DNA of 64,000 bases from Clitopilus passeckerianus. Its lineage: Eukaryota; Basidiomycota; Agaricomycetes; Agaricales; Entolomataceae. Positions 46,198 to 58,909 of the stretch are shown here, one piece after another (positions within the stretch are counted from its first letter, which is position 1; each line of letters opens with the position of its first letter). The notes under the pieces are model-generated. The model was not told where the DNA came from, made no database searches, and saw nothing but the letters and a program-made list of their open reading frames with translations. The stretch covers positions 620,001 through 684,000 of the forward strand of contig CALYLX010000116.1 in the NCBI GenBank assembly GCA_944990035.1. The letters run 5' to 3'. The position numbers were made by a program, and so were the translations under genes.

Positions 46198-49100
46198 ACG
46201 TTTGCGCACTGCCCACAAAACTCATCTCCCTGCGCATGAGCGGTTCATACGGACAAGTTCACCCAAACCATGTATATATCCACAGCGTAGTAGACATGGG
46301 TCGATTCTACATCTTCCACCTCCTAGTACCCTTACCATTCCTTGGCTTTATCCCCGTTTACCGTTTTACCTACCCGATAGAATGGAAATTTATCCTAATG
46401 GCAATGACAGGACTAATTTCAATACTCTCTGGCGTATCTGAGCGGCTAGTTGAAGTCTAATACTGAAAATATGCGAACACGTATATAGATTCAGACTTGG
46501 CTCTATTTAGTTCGGTAGAAAGAGCCAGGCCTACGTTCAGACCTCTGATGCATGCACCACATTAATATTATCAATCTCTTCTTCGTATCCGTGTCAACCC
46601 AGAAGTGGGTGGAGCGAAGCATAGGGGTAATAACACAAGCACGTAAGACTTGAGATGTATACATGCCAGACTAGGGTTTTAGACGACGTAGAGCACGAGT
46701 GAGCGTCTCCAGCTTCTTCTAAGTTAGAGGTACAGTTCGAAAGACAGCAAACTGGCTCAGAAGCCCAAGAGCAGAAGGGTATATAGGAAGCAATATACCC
46801 ACAGAATATAAACGAGCCTCAGATAACACCAGCCAACTCAGCCAAGAGAGCATACGATGGCACATTCCATCAACGGCCGACAGAACAATTTTTCAGGCAT
46901 AAGGGCAAGGCAGGTTCGTTCTTATGATAATCGTATCAGTCGTTTGAGTTTCCATGGAAGTACTGAAGTGCGAGGATCGTACCCACGAGCATTTACAAGG
47001 GCAATCTCTGGGTAAAGGGCATACTCTTCAGGATGGCAAAACGTGAATCAATTAGGGACTTAGGAGGATTTAGTGGCTCGGACTGGAGAGGATAAATTTA
47101 TGTTGTTATAGCAGTCCTTTTTAGCCAGGGGGGAGTGAGGGAGCGAGTCGCGTAGATCGTGGCGTGCTCGTTGTGGGTATTGGTCGTGGCCTTAAGTGGA
47201 GAGTCAGCGTCTTTCTAGACAATGACCAGACCAAGAGGTACAAATTCAGTGATCGAGGTCAAGTAAGGCGGACGCGAGCATCCCGGAAAGGTCAAATCGA
47301 AAACTTTGGCCATCCCAGGCAAGTTGGAAGGATGTGAAACAGCAGGTTACTAGACGGCTTTCATCACCAAATTTGTGCAATGTGATATGAAGGATGAGGG
47401 AGCAAATGGCAGGTCCCGAAACGCATTGTTGGCCTGACAAGTCTTGGTCTGGACCACCGAGATGGACGTTAATCAATATACTGCCTCGACGGTGCCACTG
47501 CGAGGCACAAGGTGAGTCACGGCATTCATACAGGTAAATCCGTTGAACTTGCGATACTCAAGGAACCTGGCAGGTCGTAGCCCTGATTCGCGGCGACGAG
47601 AAGTTTTGCTGGCCTGGACCAAAGGCAAGAGGCGGGTTATCTGCGCAGATAGCGTAGATCAGACCTGTAGCGGTGCAGTCCGGTCGACCGGGCGACCTTT
47701 CTTGGGCTGGCGGATTTTCTTCGTTCGATCCAAGGCTCGATCAGGACAAAAGTAGTTGCCATGATTGTTAAAGCGGATTATAGGGTGGTTTCTGATTCCC
47801 TGGCAGATATGCTAAACAGATTGACAAGCTTGCTATGTCCCGGCTTGGCCATCTCTGAGCGCACAAATCCGGATTGGATCCAGGGTGTTATGAATCTTTA
47901 GGCAGAATATCGGAACCATGGTGGCGTCGAAGAGATATTGAGTGACTAGAAGAAGCATGATCAAAGTAGGTGGTGCCTTCAGCTTCCAAGTGACCAAGAG
48001 TATCTACCCTGCTTCAACGGCTGAATAGAGTTTAGTTGTTGATTCGAGTGAGAGTTTTTCGGCAAAAGAGAGGCCACATCCCCGCAATAAATCAATAGAA
48101 AGTCAAGCGAGGTGTTGAGCACTCCAAACTGGCAATAATCTGCAGCAGGAGGCTAATCTAATTGAGGTACCAAGAGGAGTTCCTCGCCGGCTACCAAGCA
48201 CGAATTGACCGGCCGGTGTCCAACTGCGTACAGCTACCTCGGTCCCTATCAGGCGAACATGCAAGTACAATGCCATCGCTTGCCATCGTTGCATGAGTAG
48301 GGCGGGGTGGGCGCCCTCTGATGCCTATACATGGAAACGCCCGTGATCTGTCGCCAGGGACGTCGAAAAGTCGACATTCGTGCTGACAAGAGGAATTGAA
48401 TACAGAGATGACATGAGACGTGCCTTTCGTCCTCCGTGGTCGTCGCAGTCCCATGTGCTTGACGTCGCTCATCATCGTACTGGTAAAGCAGTGTTGGTCG
48501 ACAACGTAAGCCGAGATGGGAGTGTACCACTTCTGTCGAGAGATCCTTTGGCAGGTCCTGTGTTCTCGAGAGCCAACGGGATCGGGCCTCGACAGTAGAC
48601 CTGCCAGTGTGCGCTCAAAGGTGCTGGATTTACAGATCTAATATTTGATCGTAATCGGCCCATATTATTCAGGATATGTGAGATGCGCTGATATCTGTTC
48701 ACCAATGCGATTGAGTCGTACTCATCATCTGAACAGGAGCCATACTGACTTTTCAGTTCAGGGAAACTCCAAGCATTTCCAGGTGCTCTTCAATTCTCCT
48801 GTTCTGATACATGCCAGCCATTGAATATCGAAAAACAGTTATTTTCTCCGTATCAATACAACGCTATTTTCCTGTGTAAGGGTCACCCGCTTCGCCCAAT
48901 CGGACCGTCAAGTGCCTCCGCGTGCAGGCAAGCATCCAGGGAGAGCTCTGGCCGTGAGCATGTTTTGCCCATTGGAGCAGGAAGGACGGATCAAGGACCG
49001 AGCTAGGTGATAAGATGTTGTTTGAAGCGCCCACGGGGAAATGTTTAAAGCAGAAACCCATTTTCCAGGAACACACCTCCATTGATGGGAATAACAGGTG

Positions 49101-52100
49101 TGTATGTACACCTACGAACGGCTGCTGGCAAAGTGTCGGAAGAGTGAAGGCCCACCATCTCGTACCACCGGATTCAAAGACGAAGAGTCCAGCCAAAACC
49201 CAATTGCCAGTAACATATTCACCGAATCGGCGATTTTTCTGTACCAGATAGCAAGATAGGAATTGTGTCGACAGAATTTCGGGACTGACGTGGCTCGTAC
49301 TATATTAGGTTTTTAAATGGATCGATGAGGGTTGCTAGCGTGGCATTGTGCCAAAAGACACCGAAGCTTTGGTTGTCAGTCATGGACCAAACTTTGTTCC
49401 GAGAGGTACGGCCAATAAAGAACACAGATGCATATACACTTGGAGAAAGTTGAGGCCAGGTCGAAGAGGCGTCATAGGACCTCACAAAACGAGGTCAGCT
49501 GAGAGAGTGAGGGATGTTAATGTCCGTCTGTCTATGCTGTCATCAGCCTACGACCTTCGCGGAGTTAATTGTGAACAGATAGGTCCAATAGGGGTCCCAA
49601 ATACTATGTCAGAGATTGAAAGTAGCAATCCCGAGATTCCCAGCCCTGCACCTGAGAACCGTATTTATTCAGAACATTTGCGTTTTAAATCTGAGTCGTC
49701 GAGGTCGCGTCGCACCTTGCTTGCAAGGCTGCATTCATTAAGACCTGTTTCTGTCAAAGAGATCCGGCAAGCGCATGGTACGTATAATTGAATGATTGAA
49801 AAGCACCGGAAGAGTCGCCAGAGTGTATGGAGTAGTCAGGGGTGCACATAGCAACAAGCTTGCGCGAGGGACTGACATCATCCCATCATCCTAGCTAACT
49901 CAATTCTCGCTAGGCAAAAATTTAGCTCGCCGGAATTTGGGGACAACTCACCGCGATTGAATACGGGACAGAAATGCAATACCTCGTTGGCGAGTTCACG
50001 TTTTCCCACCGAATTTCCGATTCTGCAGATTTGAACCCGTCGGTGAATTAAATCCACTTTGCTCGACAAAAACGGGTGTCACCTCCAACGCTCCCCAATT
50101 GGTGCTTTGTTGCGATAGAGATTGAACCTCATTGCTCCTCCTCTTCCATTCACCGACGCCTTTTTTTGTTTGCCTACGCTTCTCTCCAACTTCTATTCCC
50201 ACCGCAATTGCTGCGGGTAGTTGGCCCCGGAATATAGAAAGCACGATCAGTGGCACATAGCTGGTGCATCAGGATCTAACTCCAAAGTTGATATTCTGAA
50301 AACTTCAGACGCAGTGGATCGAGGGAATGTATCTGGTTCTATTCCAAGAGATACTAGTAGTAAGGGAGTAGATGAACCTGGAGAGTAGATTGATGAAAGG
50401 GCATGAGATCGCGTCGGATACGGCAAAAAACCTCTAAAGCGCGTCATTTGACGCGTCATTGAATAGTCCCAGGTAAAGAGACTCAGAGCATAAAACAAAG
50501 AGGCTAACCGAACAGAACTCAAAGTTGACATAGGACGGGCAGAATAACCATTTCATATGTTAAATCTTCCTAAATTGATGCAAGGGAGATTTTCGGAAGC
50601 AGAGTACTATCGGAGAGGCCGTGTTGGAGCATATACATCGTATCTGAAGCTTAAGACCGGCCAGCGTTGGAGCAGAGACGCGTGAAAGTAAAATCTTGAC
50701 AGGAGGAATGGATCGCCAAAATCACGGGGAACTTGGAAGCGAGCTCCTCAAGAGAGATCGTCGAGGATGAGTATTTGGCAAAGAAAAGGGTGTGGCGAGG
50801 GCAGTGTTATCATCGATGACGCCGACGGGCACCATGGAAGCCTAATATGCAGGCCGGAACCGAACTACTACTATGTCAAAGATATTGGACCCGCCGCTCA
50901 GATAAGCAACAGGTTTGTTGGCAACGCAGAATGGGATCCCAAAGAACGCGAACGGAAAGTGACTGTGAATGTCAGAGCCTGGACGCCGTAGGAGAACAAA
51001 AGAGTAAGCCTAGGCTGGATTCGCAAGTGGGTGGGCTTTTCAAATCCGAGAGTGGTAGCGGCCGGGATGCCCTTCCATAACTGAACCTGAACACGAGGCT
51101 ATCAGCTGCGAGCGTATTGAAGTCGAAGAAAATTTATTCACCGAATATTGTCGGGATTCACTGCAATTTAGTGGGTGATCGCCAAGAAGCAAATATAACG
51201 TTAGGATCGACTGCTCAGCTCAGGCGTTTCTTGAATACCGGGGTGCCGGTGGAACAGATACGAGAACACCGGTTGTGATTACATGACTGCAACCGAGAAA
51301 CCGCATATGTTGATTGATGAAAACATTGCATGTCCCAAAATGGACGTGTCGGGCGTAATTTTAGATTCGGCCAGCAACGTGAAGAAAAGTAGTGCAACAC
51401 CAGGCTGGTATTAGGTGGGTCGTTGGGTTCCGGATCCGTGTAAGAGTAGATAAGCCCTTAGACATTGACGATGGCTATATGCGTTCAATCAAGTGCGTCC
51501 TTCTAATACAGATTCGAGCTCAGATCTTGGAATCTGATAGGTCGGCAATTGGAATCTTCTCTGTTCGAGCCAGGAAGTGAGCAAAGATTCAAGTAAAAAA
51601 TTATACTGCTAGATCAGAAGAGGAAGATATTGCAAAAGCATTAGAAGTGCAGTGAGGCAGCATGCCGACGACAGGCTAGATTAGAAAGTACACGAGCTGA
51701 TCTCGCGAAGACTGCCATATGCATAAACTCGTACGACGGCAGTACGAGACCTCCGTGTCGTTGTCATTCGATGTTGCTTGGTGATGAGAAGGCACGATGC
51801 AGCTGCCAGTGATTGAAGTGATCCAGTATTGATCCTCAGAATTCTGACGCTTATTGAGGTTCAACGTTGTCAATGTCTGCTGGTTTAAATGAATGAAATA
51901 CGGATGAATTCAATATATTGCTCTTCCAAAGTGCGTGCAACTCGGTGAACGTGTCTTGGGAGAAGAGGAAGAGGCCGATCGGCCTTCTTCGGACATGCTG
52001 GCATATGAACAGGGGATGAGTATGGATTATTGCCACCAGCAGCACTGTAGGCTGGCTGACACCCGCTGATGATTGTGGTGATAAAGAGCAAGTCGAACAT

Positions 52101-53765
52101 TCTTGAAAGCCAATGTGACGCGTCCGCCCCGAGCTCCGAGGGCGTGCATCAGAAATTTGTCGAAGTCGGTGGTACGATAACTGCAACGTTGCCCGAGTTT
52201 ACAGCGTGTGCGAGTACGTGTAAGGTTAGAGTCACTACTGGGCAACATACGAATACCGCCGTTGCGAAGCGCCCAGAGTCATGCGCCTTGAAGCTGCCAC
52301 GACTCGCCCAGACACATGCAGGCCCGCGCAGGTCAGCCACGAGTTCTACTTCTCCCCACTTACAGGCTTCTATACAGTGTGGCTAAGACCAATAGCCGAT
52401 ATCAGATCACTGAGCGCCTAGTCATGTCCTGTAGGTGCAGATAGGGAATCAAGGTGTCTATTTTCCACACAAGAAGAGGGCGAGTCCTGTCGAGTCAGAT
52501 GGAGTGCAATCTCCCAGAAGCGTGAGATCAGGTATAAGAAGTGACTCTTTGGTGGATCCTAAGTATGAGAACTGATAGGTTGTGATGAATTGGCAATGAA
52601 TTATACCGCGAAGGCTCCCGAAGCACAATGAGATCAAGAAGCAACTTTGAAGTGTGGTCGACTGCAGTCATGCTTAGCGAGGTGGTTGACAGGCGAAGAA
52701 CAATGGAACTGAGGCATCTACGCCCACCAAGATTTACAGGGTGGCATGAGGTGGGAACTGGACGAAACGCGATAGTATCGGGGCGATGGTAATACGTTTG
52801 TTTATTTCGACAGTTCAAGATTCGCCTGTGGGAGGGAACGAATGGACGCCCAAAGGGATCTGTGACATGACACAGCGCAGTGCTCAGAGCCCCGATTGTT
52901 CGTTTAATTACCAAACATGGATACCGGCGAATGTGTGGGAAAGAACCGACGCGTTAGCCTAGTTAATCGAGGGCTTACGAAAGGGTCGGGGCGGAACCAT
53001 GTATAGAAATTTAAGCGAGGATAATTTTAATTTTCAAATACGGTAGTGAACTCGAAAAGAGTCATAATTGAGTGGGAGAAGAGAGTAGGGAGTAGCAGAT
53101 AGCTATGCACTTATTCTGCGCTCTGCGGAGAGTGCGATTGGGTAGGACAGCCGATGCTCAGGACTATGAGGTTCACTGCGGTGTTTAAAAAATTTGACTG
53201 TGACTGAGTGGGATAGAGCGTCCAGACTCAGACATTCCTCGAGAACGTGGTGCGCGACGGGACGCTGTGACGACAGGAATTAATCTGACAGGATGGGGTG
53301 TGGGTGATTGGGTGGATGGAAGTTGCCTGACTGCGAAAACTCGCAACAGGCTGGAATCGAACCATAAACCTTTTGTTTTCTGCGTGGGCGAGCGTTTCTA
53401 TGTATGAAATGACCATGAAGGACTTTTGACTGGCGATTTCTCAAAATACAACGGAAAATTAGTGCGTGGACCCACTTTCAAGGACTGCAAGGACCTAGAA
53501 ATCGAACTGACGACAAGATGAGATCCTCGATCTGGTACGGAAGCGGGTTATTGTGGTTCCTGCTGTCAAATGGGGGAAGCGAAGGCTCAGTCAGTCAGGT
53601 TGTCCCTGCCCTGGGCGCCACCAAAGTAGTCGGGGTTATGTAACCCAAACTAATGGAAACACACGCCCTTACCCAGATCGGATCGTTTCACCGTAGGACC
53701 GTACATATAGCCTCCTCATTTCAACTGGGAAATGAACCAGCATACCCCTCCTCCGCTCTGAGAAA
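46198..53765. other. gene-poor region of about 7.5 kb
   Basis: No protein of recognisable family is encoded on either strand, and no transposon or RNA gene was identified. The longest frames (147 residues from a GTG at 49348; 128 residues on the minus strand at 52528-52914) look random. By eye the plus strand is richer in A and G over most of the interval, unlike the coding regions to either side. The interval must hold the 3' end of the phosphate carrier gene and the promoter of the Ser-rich gene; the rest is unexplained. A weak candidate exon at 49606-49777 is listed separately. Confidence 0.5.
49606..49777 (+). other. weak candidate coding exon
   Basis: ATG 49606 opens a frame (MSEIESSNPEIPSPAPENRI ... 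SVKEIRQAH) that looks protein-like and runs into GTACGT, a good fungal 5' splice site, at 49778. No convincing second exon was found and nothing similar is known to me. It may be chance. Confidence 0.15.
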
Positions 53766-55177
53766 ATGTTCTACGCCGGCTCTCCCTACTCACCGTTCTT
53801 CACCTCTGGTCTCCTGTCTGAGCCTCAATGCTCTTCGGCATCATCATCTCGTTCATCCTCACCTTCATCGTCACCGTTCATCATGGGTGTCAGGCGAGGG
53901 AGCTTGCCTACTGACTCTCCAGTGAGGTCACCTCTAGGTTCAGATGAACCTTCAGCGTTCTATTTCACGCTGCAACCCAAGCGCGACTCCTCCGAGTTTC
54001 GCTCTTTCCTGTCCTTGGACCTTGCAGAGTCGAATTCACTCCGCTCTGCCAGCTTGAAACGCAAGACTTCGTCTGCGAAGAGGACAACGGCAGCCAGTGT
54101 ATTTCCGTTCGTTTTATTTTTACCATCGAAATCTTCCAACACTCTAACGCTATCAACCAGAACAATACCTGAAGCCGCAGAACTCCACCGCCCTGCACTG
54201 CCACCCACTACAGCACATCCTCGTCACTCACGCTCTCGTGACTCTCTCCGCACCATTCCCTCTCCAAAACCAGCTCCATCTTCATCACTTCCAGACCTTC
54301 CTACCTCTCAACCACCATCTCCCATCCTTACCCTCGCATCTCCCACTGCTACCACCAAGAAGCAGTCCATTCCCGCTCCCCGCCTTCCTTCCCTCGCAAT
54401 AACCCCAGGTCTTGGGCTCAGCCTCGAGCTGGCATCGCCCAAATCACCTGTCGTTACCTCTCCTCGAAGAACGACCGCCCCAAACAACCGTGTCTCTTTC
54501 GCTTCCTCAGTATCCACCCGTGTCCGTCGCTACAACCGCTCGCATGCTCTCGCTCGTCTAGAAGGCCGCACGGCCTCGACCCGCAGAAAGCGCAGTACTC
54601 TCCCCAACTATAAGGTTGAGAGGAACTTCATGAACATGAGCGACGACGAGGATGATTCCTCTCCTATCTCTCCGATTAGCGGCACAAGGCTCCCCTCCGT
54701 AATTGCCCTCCCTCCCGCCCGGACAGACTCGTTCGTTGTGGATCTCGACGTCGTCTCCGGTTCTGAGGTCGAGCGTGACGATTACGTGAAGGTCGTGAAG
54801 CCCAAGAAGCTTGCTCCCGGAAGAATCGAGGAGCTTGGATGGGAGGCTGATGAGGAATCGGAGTCTGACGATGAGGACGATGTCGACCCCAGAGTCACCT
54901 TGAGTAGGATCCTGGAACCCGAAGACTTCAACTTTCCCAGTATTGCAATGTCGCTTCTTTCCCCACCCTCATTAGAGCTGGAGTCTCATAGCGCACCTGC
55001 TGCTATGGAGTCCTTCCCCGATATCCCGTCTTCGGCTTCCTTCCTGAATGTCAAGTTTGGGGAGAGGAAGGGCAACAAGGAGTGGTTCCCCTGAAGAGCT
55101 TCATCGACCTGCAGGGCGAGGAAGAGATGGGCAAGTGGAGTTGGAGAAGTTTCATTGAGGTCGCCAAGGTGTCGTAA
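53766..55177 (+). CDS. Ser/Pro-rich orphan protein, apparent C-terminal frameshift
   Basis: I recognise no family. Starting at MFYAGSPYSPFFTSGLLSEP, the 442-residue frame is rich in Ser and Pro with no introns. Visible blocks: basic ASLKRKTSSAKRTTAA, basic TRRKRSTLPNYKVERNFMNM, acidic SDDEDDSSPISPIS, VVDLDVVSGSEVERDDYVKV, GRIEELGWEADEESESDDED and LEPEDFNFPSIAMSLLSPP. The Ser-Pro sites suggest control by CDK or MAP kinases. The frame stops at 55094 in TTCCCCTGA. If one C were missing there, it would continue as LKSFIDLQGEEEMGKWSW RSFIEVAKVS to a stop at 55177. This tail looks coding. The gene sits alone between two gene-poor stretches, a layout often seen for regulatory genes with long leaders; that is inference only. 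Confidence 0.7.
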
Positions 55178-58100
55178 ATCAAGTGGTCTCAACACGCATA
55201 CATCCGCCTTTCTACAACACCTTGCCTTCTACTGGCCAACCTTCCCAGCACTGCGCTGCGCCGGGACCAATACCCTCGGTCCCACTTTTTGTCGATAGCA
55301 TGCATACACCGACTTTACCTTCTTGTCGCTATCATCTGCACGCAGCCTAGTCTTCTTGGCAGACCACCACCTTCGGTCGGCCTCATCAACGAACGCCTCC
55401 TACTCTACGGCACTTCATAATTCTTTGCATTCTCTCAACATTCTGCATTTTCCAACTGTGTGTATCACCACCAACCACCACTCTCTTACATGTTCTTGTA
55501 CTTGCATTCGTTCGTTGTTCATTGTGCTCTACTGTTACGCCACTCGTTCAATACGATACTTAGTTTAATAACTTATTGCTTATACGTCTATAATCGGGCT
55601 TCTTGAAGCCCCTTACTCTCTTTACGATACCCAGTCTCGACTCAACACAAACCAACCACGCCCACTTGTAACACTTTTGTACTTATCCGCCTATCGAGAG
55701 TAACCAATAGCAAAAAGTTCAAAACTTTTGTCTTGTTCGGAGTGACTTAGTCCAGCCAAGGCTTCAGGGTGATTCTTCAAGTGTATTTCCTGATCAAGAT
55801 CCGACAAAGCTCAGGGAGACAGCTGAACTTGGCCGAGTCGCATACAAGGTGGGGACTAGCCCACGGATGACGGTCCGACCTTCGTTCAGGTTTGTGGCTT
55901 ACTCGCTCTGGCCTCAGGATTACCTTTTAGTTGGAACGATCGAACGGAGAGAAAGGATTATCCACTCCAACCCCCCTCAGATAAGACGGACAAAGGGAAG
56001 ACGGAATGGAAGCACATCCAAAATTTCAGCGATGAAGTTCCAGACCAGGGCAATCATCATTCCTCTGTCCTCACAGACGCAGAACGCTTGAGCTTGACCG
56101 GGTGACCGGGTGCGGTACAAATCTGTGTGCGACCTGTCATTGACAGTGACGGCGACAAATTTTCACGGTATGTTTTCGGTAGGCTCTCCCGTATTTTTAA
56201 ACACGGGTATACGCCATTGCTACGGAATGCGTGAGGAACGACGGCTTGGATAAGGACGCGAGTGTTATGCGAGTCGTCATACTCATAACCCCCTGGACCG
56301 ATGCTTGGAATGAACTTGCAACGCGACGCTTGTTTTTTGACGTTGAATTGTGACAATCCGAGCGAACAAATGATGGATGTGGCTGTTTTCCCTGGTTGAG
56401 AAATCGATGGGTAGATAGTGTATTTTTGGCGGTTGGCCATTATTTTCTCTCGATATTCGCGATCTGGTAGTAGGTGGATTGTGCATTGTTAATCATTATG
56501 CCACTATCTACTCTGTACGTATATCACGATGGCGGAAAGTCGCTAAAATGTAAGGTGCGCGAAAGGTGGATCACGCACGTTTGCCTGCACTGTATGCACA
56601 GCTCCAGGTCCATCGTTAGATCTATTAACGGGGGATATCAGCTCGTCGATAATAATTCCTGTATATTTGTGTATGCCGCTCCCGTGCACTCCCGGCAGCG
56701 TCAGGTGAAGGCGCCGACTGTCAATGGTGGGTCGGTATCGAGGCTCAAGTTGATGAAACACAGCTCGAACGCGGGAAGTTCGACCTAAGCCAAGTAAAGT
56801 ACCTCTAGCAGCTGTGTCTCAGTCGACCGCGCCGTTCAAAGGGTATCCTCTCCGCCGGTAAGCCCAGACAGCCAGAGAGCCGTGGACGGCCGTGTGGAAG
56901 GATTTTCGCTGTGACCAATTGAGAAAGAGTCATCTTAGCTTGGGAAACCTCTTCATGGAGGCTAGTCCTGTTGGGGGAAATATGAAACTTGGTAACCTCG
57001 TTTCGTGGCACTGGGGTGGTCTTCTATGCCGGTGATTTGGGGACTGTATTGGCGTAAGCCCGCACAAATTGAATACGGTGTTGGAATGTGTGAAACATCA
57101 AGGGCAATCGATCGAATAGAATCAGCAAAAAGCTAGGAAGCCGGCGCTCATAGATTTCATACTAGATAATCCATGCGAAGGCCAAATGAGCCTGCTCATG
57201 ACCATGGCACCGTTACAACCAGGAAAGGCTTTCCCATGCTGGCCACGTCGGCCCAGACGCAAAAAGTCCGTGTCAAATAAGATGATAACAGTGTTTCCAG
57301 GATCATCTAAGTCTGTTCCCCGGGGCGGGACGGAACAATGGGATTTACTGACACTGTGTGAAAAGTCCGTCGACGTGATGCGTCAGAGGTACACTTTGCA
57401 ACTTTACTGATGAGGTACTTCGTTCCAACCTCCTCGCTCGAGTGCGCTTGCTCACAGTCCGAGGCGGGTCGGTTCTTGAGTTCATCGTTCATTGATTTAG
57501 GGGAGTTGAGGAAATTACATTGACGGAACTTGGTCCAATCTGGGTTGGCGGTGAATGCGTCCAAAATGGGTCCGAGGGAGGAAGATACTTGCTGTCTGCA
57601 GCACTCCAGGTCGTTCTGCAGACAGGTGGCGTGGCACATATTGGGTTCTAGAAACTGCTCTTCCGGAATGAAGAGGTACCGTACGTAGTGCGAGCAGAAG
57701 GCATTTCAAGGCCATTGTATTGTCCGCAAAAGCTGATAAGGTTTCATTTTGCTTGAGTAGCTCCTATAGATGGGGGCGAGCACGAAGAGAATGACGCCCA
57801 ATATCTCTCTTTAGTAGTAAGAGGTGCCCCAGGCTTTGGATCTCATTTAAAAGAATGACCATATGATCATCCCTCGAGAGGTAGAGCTGATCGATCACGG
57901 CTAAATCTAGCCAGATGGTAGCCACTCATACGCCACAACTATCAGCTAGAAAAACGGTGGTTACGAAAAGCCATGCCGCATTGTGATACTGTGACGGGTT
58001 TGGCCTCTGTTCGGAGCACACGGAGGCGCGACTCTTGGACCGCCGACGCATTCCAGTCAGTGGTCTGGTCCATCTGGTCCAAATCCCAAGTGTCTTGTCG

Positions 58101-58909
58101 TAGTGCACCGGTAAAAGCCTTTGAAAGGATTGCCGCAGTTGTGGCCTGGTTGCGGCAGGGAAATAGGTGCTCTCCCAGCGAGCTCGGCCATCCCCACCAT
58201 CTACTGCTCGCTAGGTCGACTGGGCCGAAATCCCGTATCGAGACCGATATGTTTTCCGTGTGTTCTGAAGGGAGACAGAACCCTGAGGAGGCAAAAAATT
58301 GAATGGGAGAAATAGACTTTCGGAGGTTAGTGTCAGGGGGCGGCGAAAGGGCCATCAAGGGAAATCCCAGAGGTCGCTCCGACACTCCCGTGACAATCAT
58401 GGTGCACAATGATCATACAGCACCAATGGATGTTTGACGTGTTGCGTAAGTTGGGAAGATGCTAGAAGGAGGGTGTGGTGTTGAGGAAGCAATAATGCAT
58501 CAGCTTGGGGCAAGTCAGGGTCATGGTAATCTTTGCATTGTTCTTCAATTGGTGAGTGGGATGCCATGCATGGTGAATCATTAGGCAGGAAAAGTTATAG
58601 GACCATGATGTGGCAGACTTATCTGTCCAATCCAGGAAAGCAACAGCATGGACATCGGTCAAGGGCTTTGATACTTATGTACAAAATCTCCTCCATCCTC
58701 GGGTGCTCACGCGCCTAAGGAGTCGCGCTTTCAAGTTAGCGTTTTGGAAAAAGTCTGTAAAGGAACTCCATCCCAGTATCGATCCCAAGGGAATAATGCT
58801 ATTGAAAAGCTATTCAATTATACAATATGAGATATACATGCAACCAAACAAAGCTGCATAGGGAAGCCCGAGAGAAAGTGCCACCGGAACCCGTCGAACG
58901 CGAAAGCTC
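55178..58909. other. gene-poor region of about 3.7 kb
   Basis: The first ~550 bases are C/T-rich on the plus strand and probably form a long 3' untranslated region of the Ser-rich gene. From about 55740 the plus strand turns A/G-rich as in the left gene-poor region. Open frames (for example 155 residues on the minus strand at 57942-58409) resemble no known protein. No repeat family, tRNA or transposon was recognised. Confidence 0.45.

Noticed and set aside
49348..49791. 147-residue plus-strand frame
   Set aside because: It begins with GTG rather than ATG and resembles nothing; only the part after ATG 49606 was kept as a weak candidate.
52528..52914. 128-residue minus-strand frame in the gene-poor region
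   Set aside because: No domain, no plausible promoter or splice context; looks like a chance frame.
53330..53410. Possible tRNA on the minus strand (GGTTCGATTCCA, like a B box)
   Set aside because: The T-arm does not pair beyond three bases and no A box or acceptor stem is found at the right distance.
57942..58409. 155-residue minus-strand frame
   Set aside because: Composition looks random and no family is recognised.
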